6,483 nucleotides of DNA, taken from Oscillospiraceae bacterium (GTDB lineage: Bacteria > Bacillota > Clostridia > Oscillospirales > Oscillospiraceae). The notes beneath the pieces are model-generated. The model saw nothing but the letters and a program-made list of their open reading frames with translations. It was not told where the DNA came from and did no database searches. Numbering within the stretch: position 1 is the stretch's first letter; every line of letters begins with the position of its first letter. Location of the stretch: NCBI GenBank assembly GCA_016296565.1, contig JAEDJB010000107.1:1-6483 (forward strand). The letters run 5' to 3'. This document shows positions 1-5,193 of the stretch, one piece after another. Position numbers and translations under genes: made by a program.

Positions 1-52
1 GGTTCTAGTGTGCAATACGCACGTGCGGGTTCAAGTCCCGCCTCGCGCACCA
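1..52 (+). tRNA. tRNA-Leu (NAG anticodon), 3' part only
   Basis: This is the 3' portion of a class II tRNA; the 5' half lies outside the window. Positions 4-8 (TCTAG) are the 3' strand of the anticodon stem. They are preceded by T38 (position 3), G37 (2) and G36 (1), so the third anticodon base is G. A long variable arm follows, with GTGC (10-13 region) pairing with GCAC (19-22). The T arm is GCGGG, TTCAAGT, CCCGC (25-41), the acceptor 3' strand is CTCGCGC (42-48), then A73 and an encoded CCA (50-52). Among tRNAs with a long variable arm (Leu, Ser, Tyr), only Leu CUN decoders have G36, usually with G37, so the anticodon should be NAG. The first two anticodon bases cannot be read. Confidence 0.93.
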
Positions 53-89
53 AAAGAGACATCCGTTCGGATGTCTCTTTTTTGTTTTA
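53..89 (+). terminator. Intrinsic terminator of the tRNA-Leu unit
   Basis: The hairpin GAGACATCC (56-64), loop GTTC, GGATGTCTC (69-77) is perfectly paired. It is extended by AAAA before it and TTTT after it, and is followed by a T-rich run (78-89, TTTTTTGTTTT). It starts right after the encoded CCA, so it ends the tRNA transcript. It also insulates the operon that starts downstream from read-through. Confidence 0.95.
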
Positions 90-106
90 TCGCCACCCAG
101 GGGCAA

Positions 107-160
107 TTAACAATTCTGAAACACTTCCCAAACAAAAGGCAAACAAAGGGCTGGTAGGGT
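107..160 (+). promoter_or_regulatory. Array of 11-bp direct repeats plus -10: predicted response-regulator-activated promoter of the sensor operon
   Basis: Four consecutive 11-bp units can be read: TTAACAATTCT (107-117), GAAACACTTCC (118-128), CAAACAAAAGG (129-139) and CAAACAAAGGG (140-150). All share AACA at unit positions 3-6. Four nt (CTGG) after the last unit lies TAGGGT (155-160), a candidate -10. No TTGACA-like -35 sits at the right distance; the repeats occupy that space. A second array with the same geometry precedes the small-protein/radical SAM operon at 3459-3512. Direct repeats with an 11-bp pitch overlapping the -35 region are typical of OmpR/PhoB-family activators, and such a regulator is encoded in this operon, so autoregulation is inferred. 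Binding by this particular regulator is not shown. Confidence 0.7.
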
Positions 161-192
161 AAGGGCAGAAACCGGGGGCTTTCTGTGGCTGC

Positions 193-204
193 GGGGAGAA
201 GGGG
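193..204 (+). promoter_or_regulatory. Shine-Dalgarno site favouring the TTG start at 212
   Basis: GGGGAGAAGGGG ends 7 nt before an in-frame TTG at 212. The upstream in-frame GTG at 185 is preceded only by GGGGG, which matches the anti-SD poorly. The purine-rich site therefore decides the start in favour of TTG. It would lie inside the coding region if GTG 185 were used. Confidence 0.6.
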
Positions 205-211
205 ACGAAAG

Positions 212-1117
212 TTGATCAAACAATGCAAAAGAATAGGGCGCAGGCTGCTGTTTCCCGGTCTGGCGGTGGTCCTTGTGAGCATTCCGGTGGCGGCCGGGCT
301 GCTGGTTCACACCTTTGTGTTTGCTGCCGAGCCGGAAACCAGCCCCCTCACCTATTTCTCCTATGTGTTCTCCGCCTATTCCCTCACCATTTCCTGCGCC
401 TGGATCGGAAAGCACGCCAGAGGCGCAAAAAGAACGGTCACCGAAACCCTCCACAAACACCATCTGGTCCACCGCTACCTGACGGAGGTGCCCTTCAAGG
501 TTCACGTTTCCCTCTATCTCTCCCTGGGGATCAACCTGCTTTACGCGGGGATGAATCTGTTTTTCGGGGTCCGGTACCGCTCGGTGTGGTTCGGCACCCT
601 GGCTGTTTATTACAGTATGCTGGCCATCATGCGCTTTCTGCTGCTGCGGCATGTAAACCGGAACGAGATCGGGTCGGACCTGCGCGCCGAGCTGCGGCGC
701 TACCGCCTGTGCGGCATCATTCTGATGCTCCTGAACATTGCCCTGTCCGGGGTGGTCATCCTGGTTGTGCAGCAGAACGAGGGCTTTGCCTATGCGGGGT
801 ACCTGATCTATGTGATCGCCCTGTACGCCTTCTACAACATCATCTCGGCGGTGCGGGACGTGATCAAGTACCGGAAATACCAGAGCCCGGTGATGTCCGC
901 CTCCAAGGCCATCAAGCTGGCGGCGGCGCTGGTGTCCATGCTGTCCCTGGAAACGGCCATGCTGGCGCAGTTTGATGCCGGGACGGACCCGCTGGCCCGG
1001 CAGGCCATGACCGCCATGACCGGCGGTGGAGTCTGCGTGTTCATCCTTGTAATGGCAGCGGTTATGATTGTGGTCTCCACCCGGAGATTAAAGGCAATAC
1101 ACCATCACACTTCATAA
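212..1117 (+). CDS. Eight-helix integral membrane protein, first gene of the two-component operon
   Basis: This is a 301-residue protein if read from TTG 212 (310 from GTG 185). It opens with a basic stretch (KQCKRIGRR) and has about eight hydrophobic segments, near residues 12-38, 44-66, 97-119, 124-145, 166-186, 193-215, 232-255 and 268-289. A histidine- and basic-rich cytosolic-looking loop (ARGAKRTVTETLHKHHLVHRY) lies between the second and third. It ends in a basic tail with HHH. I see no transport, protease or enzyme motif. Similar proteins seem common in gut Clostridia (a recollection, not a search). The stop is 26 nt before the response regulator, so they are probably co-transcribed. 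A job as signal input or accessory protein for the kinase two genes downstream is inferred from position only. Function unknown. Confidence 0.85.
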   Translation: MIKQCKRIGRRLLFPGLAVVLVSIPVAAGLLVHTFVFAAEPETSPLTYFSYVFSAYSLTISCAWIGKHARGAKRTVTETLHKHHLVHRYLTEVPFKVHVSLYLSLGINLLYAGMNLFFGVRYRSVWFGTLAVYYSMLAIMRFLLLRHVNRNEIGSDLRAELRRYRLCGIILMLLNIALSGVVILVVQQNEGFAYAGYLIYVIALYAFYNIISAVRDVIKYRKYQSPVMSASKAIKLAAALVSMLSLETAMLAQFDAGTDPLARQAMTAMTGGGVCVFILVMAAVMIVVSTRRLKAIHHHTS

Positions 1118-1143
1118 GTTCAATTAAGAAAGGACGGCAGGGA

Positions 1144-1815
1144 ATGGTTCATATTCTTGTCCTGGAAGACGACGAAAAATTAAATCAGACGGTGTGCACC
1201 TATCTGAATGACTGCGGGTTTCACGCCAAGGGCTGCCTCAGCGCGAAGGCGGCCTACGACGAGATGTACAACAATCTCTACGAGCTGATTATCTCCGACA
1301 TTATGATGCCGGAGATCAACGGCTTTGAGTTCGCGGAGTCTGTGCGGCAGGTCAACCGGCAGATCCCCATCCTGTTCATGTCCGCCCGGGACGACCTGCC
1401 CGCCAAGCAGAAGGGCTTTCAGCTGGGCATTGACGACTACATGGTAAAGCCCATTGAGCTGGGCGAGCTGCTGCTGCGGGTCCGGGCCCTTCTGCGCCGG
1501 GCCAACATTGAGATGGAACGGAAGCTGACCGTGGGCAACCTGAAGCTGGACGCAGACGCCATGACCGCCGCCGTTAACGGCGAAGAGATCCCCATCACCA
1601 CCCGGGAGTTCAACATTTTATATAAGCTGCTGTCCTACCCCAACAAGACCTTCTCCAGGGCCCAGCTGATGGATGAGTTCTGGGGGATTGAATCGGAAAC
1701 CAGCCTGCGGGCGGTGGATGTGTATATCACCAAGCTGCGGGACAAGTGCTCACCCTGTGACGGCTTTGAGATCAAGACGGTGCGCGGCCTCGGCTACAAG
1801 GCGGTGCTGCGATGA
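1144..1815 (+). CDS. OmpR/PhoB-family response regulator
   Basis: A 223-residue, two-domain transcription factor of normal family length. The receiver domain (about 1-118) has the acidic pair D9-D10, the phospho-acceptor D52 in SDIMMP, S80 at the conserved Thr/Ser position, and K102 in VKPIE. The winged-helix DNA-binding domain (about 126-223) carries ITTREFNIL, the recognition-helix stretch around RAVDVYITKLRDK (189-201), and the wing end VRGLGYK. These features indicate phosphorylation by the partner kinase and binding to tandem direct repeats. The start is supported by AAGGA at 1130-1134, 9 nt upstream. The stop overlaps the kinase start by 4 nt (ATGA), indicating translational coupling. 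Likely targets are the 11-bp repeat arrays at 107-150 and 3459-3502. I cannot assign it to a named system. Confidence 0.97.
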   Translation: MVHILVLEDDEKLNQTVCTYLNDCGFHAKGCLSAKAAYDEMYNNLYELIISDIMMPEINGFEFAESVRQVNRQIPILFMSARDDLPAKQKGFQLGIDDYMVKPIELGELLLRVRALLRRANIEMERKLTVGNLKLDADAMTAAVNGEEIPITTREFNILYKLLSYPNKTFSRAQLMDEFWGIESETSLRAVDVYITKLRDKCSPCDGFEIKTVRGLGYKAVLR

Positions 1816-2897
1816 AGAAGCGCCGCGGCGCCCCGGAGTCCATCAAGACCAGCCGGTTTCCCATTTCCATCTTCTTTGTCTTTCTGGGCACCCTTCTTCT
1901 GGTGTCCGGGATGCACACAGGGCTCATTCTGCTGGGCAACGAGGAGGAATGGAGCACCTTCGTTCAGGTCATGGTCCCCATTGTATACTGGAGCCTGGTG
2001 GCGGTAGGCCTTACCCTGTTTACCCGGCGGGAGATTCGACGGAACTATGAGGAACCCCTTCTGAAGCTGAGAGAGGCCACCGAAAAGGTGGCAAACGGCG
2101 ACTTTTCCGTGTATGTTCCCCCCCTGCACATCCCAGGCCAGCTGGATTACCTGGACGCCATGATTCTGGACTTCAACAAGATGGTGGAGGAGCTGGGCAG
2201 CATCGAAACCCTGAAAACGGATTTCGTCTCCAACGTGTCCCATGAGATCAAAACCCCCCTGGCGGTTATCCACAACAACGCCGCCCTTCTGGACCGGCCG
2301 GGGCTTTCCGACGACCAGCGCAGGGAATACACGGAAAATATCCGCCACGCCACAAAGCGGCTTTCCAACCTGGTGGTGAACATGCTGAAGCTGAACCGGC
2401 TGGAAAAGCAGGTCATCCATCCGGTTCCCACGCCCTACGATCTCTCCGCCCAGCTCTGTTCCTGCGCCCTGCAGTTTGAGGACCTGTGGGATAAGAAGGA
2501 CATTGAGTTCGAGGCGGACATTGAGGACCGCGCCATGATTCAGGCCGACGAGGGGCTGCTGGAGCTGGTCTGGACCAATCTGCTGTCCAACGCCATCAAG
2601 TTCACCCCGGCCGGCGGCACGGTTACCGTCACCCAGACCTCCACGCCGGAGCACATCACCGTTTGCGTGGCTGATACCGGCTGCGGTATGGCGGAGCGCA
2701 CCAAAAAGCGCATCTTTGAAAAGTTTTATCAAGGGGATTCCTCCCACGCGACGGAGGGCAACGGCCTGGGGCTGGCCCTGGCACAGCGGATTTTACAGCT
2801 GTCCGAGGGCACCATCACCGTAAAAAGCGCCCCCGGCCAAGGCTCCGCCTTCACCGTCACGCTGCCAAGGTCCCTGCACCGGGAGGAAGATCAGTGA
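1812..2897 (+). CDS. Membrane sensor histidine kinase with a very short outer loop
   Basis: A 361-residue kinase partner of the preceding regulator. Two membrane helices (about 16-41 and 50-70) are separated by only about 8-10 residues (GNEEEWST), so there is no real extracellular sensor domain. A HAMP-like linker follows (about 71-125; REIRRNYEEPLLKLREATEK). The dimerisation/phosphotransfer domain holds FVSNVSHEIKTPL with the phosphorylated H144. The ATPase domain has the N box WTNLLSNAIKF (N260), G1 VADTGCGM (D288), F box IFEKFYQGD, and G2 GNGLGLAL (316-323). All catalytic boxes are intact, so it should be active. The short loop fits the intramembrane-sensing kinases of Firmicutes (BceS, LiaS, VraS are known examples), which read envelope stress or a partner membrane protein. 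The signal here is unknown. It overlaps both neighbours and is therefore translationally coupled to them. Confidence 0.96.
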   Translation: MKKRRGAPESIKTSRFPISIFFVFLGTLLLVSGMHTGLILLGNEEEWSTFVQVMVPIVYWSLVAVGLTLFTRREIRRNYEEPLLKLREATEKVANGDFSVYVPPLHIPGQLDYLDAMILDFNKMVEELGSIETLKTDFVSNVSHEIKTPLAVIHNNAALLDRPGLSDDQRREYTENIRHATKRLSNLVVNMLKLNRLEKQVIHPVPTPYDLSAQLCSCALQFEDLWDKKDIEFEADIEDRAMIQADEGLLELVWTNLLSNAIKFTPAGGTVTVTQTSTPEHITVCVADTGCGMAERTKKRIFEKFYQGDSSHATEGNGLGLALAQRILQLSEGTITVKSAPGQGSAFTVTLPRSLHREEDQ

Positions 2898-3424
2898 TGG
2901 AACAGAAAGCAAGAACCCCCTTCATCGGGTACGAATACAAGGAGATCACCGTTCCCAGCGAGCAGGCGTCCCTGTACCTGGACTGCTACGAGGCCTTTGG
3001 CTGGGAATCGGACCAAAAGGTGGTCACAGCCGACCGCCGCAGCCTGACCACCCTGCGCATGAAACGGGACCGGAAGATCATCAACAAAATGGAGCTGACC
3101 CGGCTCCAGCGGCATTTTGAGGCCTGCGCCCAGGAGCTGGAAGCCCTGGAGCGGTCCAAAACCACCGCCGCCACCATCTGGGCCCTGGTCATCGGCATTC
3201 TCGGCACGGCGTTTATGGCAGGCTCCGTGTTCGCGGTGACCCATGCGCCTCCCCTGTACGGGCTGTGCATCGTGCTGGCAGTCCCCGCCTTTCTCGGCTG
3301 GATCGCCCCCTACTTTGTCTATCGCCACAAAGTGGAATCCCAGACAAAAAAGGTGCAGCCCATGATCGAGGACAAATACGACGAAATCTATGGAATCTGC
3401 GAGAAAGGTCACTCGCTGCTTTGA
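2894..3424 (+). CDS. Small two-helix membrane protein, last gene of the two-component operon
   Basis: A 176-residue protein from GTG 2894, or 175 from ATG 2897. GGAGG (2882-2886) is 7 nt from GTG and 10 nt from ATG, so the start is open. The reading frame overlaps the kinase stop (GTGATG/TGA) and should be translated with it. The N-terminal ~55 residues are soluble, with FIGYEYKEITV and YLDCYEAFGWESD. A charged, helical, possibly coiled-coil stretch (about 58-90) follows, then two membrane helices (about 92-115 and 120-143) and a charged tail with both ends probably cytosolic. I recall the YEYKEI...YEAFGW pattern from uncharacterised clostridial proteins but cannot give it a function. Its place suggests an accessory or feedback role for the kinase. 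That is inference. Confidence 0.85.
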   Translation: MMEQKARTPFIGYEYKEITVPSEQASLYLDCYEAFGWESDQKVVTADRRSLTTLRMKRDRKIINKMELTRLQRHFEACAQELEALERSKTTAATIWALVIGILGTAFMAGSVFAVTHAPPLYGLCIVLAVPAFLGWIAPYFVYRHKVESQTKKVQPMIEDKYDEIYGICEKGHSLL

Positions 3425-3425
3425 G

Positions 3426-3460
3426 AAAAGCCCCGGCGCTTAATCAGCGCCGGGGCTTTT
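3426..3460 (+). terminator. Intrinsic terminator of the two-component operon
   Basis: AAAAGCCCCGGCGCT (3426-3440), loop TAATC, AGCGCCGGGGCTTTT (3446-3460) form a perfect 15-bp stem starting one nt after the stop codon. The T run is only four long, so some read-through into the next operon is possible. The hairpin ends where the next repeat array begins. Confidence 0.92.
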
Positions 3461-3512
3461 AGCATAACACAAACAAAACGCAAACAATTGGGAAACAATT
3501 CTCCGGTAAGAT
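3459..3512 (+). promoter_or_regulatory. Second 11-bp repeat array plus -10: predicted promoter of the small-protein/radical SAM operon
   Basis: Three clear 11-bp units follow one another: CAAACAAAACG (3470-3480), CAAACAATTGG (3481-3491) and GAAACAATTCT (3492-3502). A weak fourth, TTAGCATAACA (3459-3469), lies before them. Four nt (CCGG) later is TAAGAT (3507-3512), the candidate -10, which puts the predicted transcription start near 3519, about 25 nt before the first gene. The pitch, the 4-nt gap, the GG before the -10 and the lack of a -35 box all repeat the arrangement at 107-160. The shared design predicts control by the upstream response regulator. An AATTG, 5-nt, CAATT inverted repeat (3486-3500) also lies in the array and may be incidental. 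Confidence 0.72.
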
Positions 3513-3543
3513 ACCCCTGCAATCAAAAAGAGGAGGTTTTATC

Positions 3544-3798
3544 ATGAGTGAGTACAAACTGAAAACTGGCAAACTGGGCGAAAAGATTGTGAACGCCTAC
3601 AAGGGTATCGAGGACAAGTTCGTGGATACTTTCCTCGAAGAAGATGGTTCCCTGAAAACCGGCGGCATGGCGGAAAAGGCCACGTCTGCTTACCAGAAAA
3701 TCGAGGACACCGTGGTCGGCGGCTACAAGAAGGTGGAGGGGGCTTTTGTGGAGGCCTTCCTGGAACAAGAGGAGGACGGCGCGGACGAGGCGCCGTGA
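3544..3798 (+). CDS. 84-residue charged protein made of 11-residue repeats
   Basis: The start is strongly supported by AGGAGG (3531-3536), 7 nt upstream. The protein is soluble, rich in Lys, Glu and Asp, with no signal peptide, membrane helix or cysteine. Its body is a repeated unit of 11 residues: AYKGIEDKFVD (18-28), AYQKIEDTVVG (49-59) and GYKKVEGAFVE (60-70), consensus xYKKIEDxxVx. Units 1 and 3 are each followed by (T/A)FLE and then an acidic DG stretch. GEK and AEK stand at matching places before units 1 and 2, so a larger module appears twice. Helical 11-mer repeats elsewhere (LEA proteins, synucleins) form amphipathic helices on membranes. That role is possible here but inferred. It is the first gene of an operon with a radical SAM enzyme 48 nt downstream, so it might instead be that enzyme's substrate. 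Confidence 0.88.
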   Translation: MSEYKLKTGKLGEKIVNAYKGIEDKFVDTFLEEDGSLKTGGMAEKATSAYQKIEDTVVGGYKKVEGAFVEAFLEQEEDGADEAP

Positions 3799-3832
3799 TC
3801 CCGTCCCCTCCCGCTTTCCCAAAGAAAACAGA

Positions 3833-3837
3833 AAGGA
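3833..3837 (+). promoter_or_regulatory. Shine-Dalgarno site placing the radical SAM start at 3847
   Basis: AAGGA directly abuts an ATG at 3838 with no spacer, too close for initiation there. It is 9 nt before the in-frame ATG at 3847, a normal distance. The second ATG is therefore the likely start. Confidence 0.65.
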
Positions 3838-3846
3838 ATGACCCCC

Positions 3847-5193
3847 ATGGGCGTGAAACAGTCTCTTACAAAGGCAGCGCTCAGCACTGCCATGAACTAT
3901 ATCTCCGGCGACCCGGAAAAGAACCTGCCGAAGCTACTGAAATTCATCGAGGGCATCGGCTGGGACAAAACCCAGCTTGCCGTGTTCCACCAGGTTCTGG
4001 ACGACCCCCAGAACATCTGGTACCAGTATCTGATGGACCTGTGGCATGATGTGGACAATGATGTGCTGAAGGCGGTGTTCCAGAACTTTGCCCTGAACGC
4101 CACCCTGTTCGGCGCCCGGGAGCAGGCGCGCAACGAGAAGGCGTATGGCTGCAATATTCCCTGGGCCATCCTCATGGACCCCACCAGCGCCTGCAATCTC
4201 CGCTGCACCGGCTGCTGGGCCGCGGAATATGGGAACCGGCTGAACCTGACCTATGATGAGATGGACAGCATCGTCCGGCAAGCCAACGAACTGGGCTGCT
4301 TCTTCTTCCTGTTTACCGGCGGGGAGCCGCTGGTGCGCAAGGGAGATATCCTCCGGCTGTGCAGAACCCACCCCGACTGCCAGTTCACCGCCTTTACCAA
4401 CGCCACCCTGATCGACGAGGCCTTCGCGGATGAAATGCTGCGGGTGAAAAATTTTGTGCCCATCATCAGCGTGGAGGGCTTCCAGGAGGCCACCGATGCC
4501 CGAAGGGGCCAGGGCACCTTCCGGAAGGTGGAGCAGGCCATGGCCCTTTGGAAAACCAAGCGGTTGCCCTTCGGCCTCTCCTGCTGCTGCACCAGCGCCA
4601 ACACCGAGGTGATCGCCAGCGAAGCCTATTTTGACCAGATGATTGCCTGGGGCGCCAAATTCTGCTGGCTGTTTACCTATATGCCCGTGGGAAAAGATGC
4701 TGTGCCGGAGCTGATGGTGTCCCCCCAGCAGCGAAAGTTCCTCTATGAACAGGTGCGGAAGTTCCGGGGGACCAAGCCGATTTTTGCCATCGACTTCTGG
4801 AACGACAGCGAGTATGTGGGCGGCTGCATCGCCGGGGGCCGGCGCTATCTGCACATCAACGCCAGCGGGGACATGGAGCCCTGCGCCTTCATTCACTATT
4901 CCGACGCCAACATTCGGGAAAAGACCCTGCTGGAGGGCTTGCAGTCCCCCCTGTTCATGGCCTATCACAACAACCAGCCCTTCTCCGACAATCTCCTCCG
5001 GCCCTGTCCCCTGCTGGACAACCGGGGCGCCCTGGCCAGCATGGTGGAGGCATCCGGCGCCCACTCCACGGACCTGCAAAACCCGGAGGACGTCCACGAT
5101 CTGACGGACAAGTGCTCAGCAGCCGCCGACCGCTGGCAGCCCGTGGCAGAGGAGCTGTGGCGCTGCTCCGGTCACTGCGGCTGCAAAAGCTGA
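3847..5193 (+). CDS. Radical SAM enzyme with C-terminal auxiliary-cluster cysteines
   Basis: A 448-residue protein from ATG 3847 (451 from 3838; residue numbers here use 3838). A helical N-terminal ~105 residues precedes the radical SAM core. The core has WAILMDPTSACNLRCTGC with the CxxxCxxC cluster ligands C119, C123 and C126, and the SAM-binding GGEP at 161-164 (FTGGEPLV). SVEG (211-214) and the strand LSCCCTSAN follow. The C-terminal part holds C330 (VGGCIAGG), C349 (GDMEPCAF), C390 (RPCPLLDN), C426, C443, C447 and C449, a spread like SPASM-type domains that bind extra Fe-S clusters. Such enzymes cut S-adenosylmethionine to a 5'-deoxyadenosyl radical and often modify peptides or proteins. 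The substrate is unknown; the adjacent 84-residue protein is one candidate and a membrane or lipid molecule another. The CGHC-like tail (CSGHCGC) is distinctive. Confidence 0.92.
   Translation: MGVKQSLTKAALSTAMNYISGDPEKNLPKLLKFIEGIGWDKTQLAVFHQVLDDPQNIWYQYLMDLWHDVDNDVLKAVFQNFALNATLFGAREQARNEKAYGCNIPWAILMDPTSACNLRCTGCWAAEYGNRLNLTYDEMDSIVRQANELGCFFFLFTGGEPLVRKGDILRLCRTHPDCQFTAFTNATLIDEAFADEMLRVKNFVPIISVEGFQEATDARRGQGTFRKVEQAMALWKTKRLPFGLSCCCTSANTEVIASEAYFDQMIAWGAKFCWLFTYMPVGKDAVPELMVSPQQRKFLYEQVRKFRGTKPIFAIDFWNDSEYVGGCIAGGRRYLHINASGDMEPCAFIHYSDANIREKTLLEGLQSPLFMAYHNNQPFSDNLLRPCPLLDNRGALASMVEASGAHSTDLQNPEDVHDLTDKCSAAADRWQPVAEELWRCSGHCGCKS

Noticed and set aside
1..52. tRNA 3' end as an attachment site of an integrated element
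   Set aside because: There is no integrase, no second copy of the tRNA 3' end in the window, and no change in base composition after it.
185..187. GTG as start of the first membrane protein
   Set aside because: It is possible, but GGGGG upstream is a weak SD match, while TTG 212 has a strong purine-rich site at 7 nt. It is mentioned as the alternative.
107..652. 181-codon - strand open frame over the operator region and first gene
   Set aside because: It would read through the direct-repeat promoter, and its product resembles antisense composition. I saw no SD-supported reason to keep it.
1794..2747. 317-codon open frame on the - strand opposite the kinase
   Set aside because: The kinase motifs on the + strand are intact, and the - strand product matches no family I know. 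It is an antisense shadow.
3486..3500. AATTG-CAATT inverted repeat as a separate operator
   Set aside because: It arises from two neighbouring 11-bp direct-repeat units and is absent from the matching array at 107-150, so the direct repeat explains it better.
3934..5097. 387-codon open frame on the - strand opposite the radical SAM gene
   Set aside because: It lies wholly inside a gene with clear catalytic motifs. Its low-complexity Gly/Val/His-rich product is what GC-rich third codon positions give on the reverse strand.
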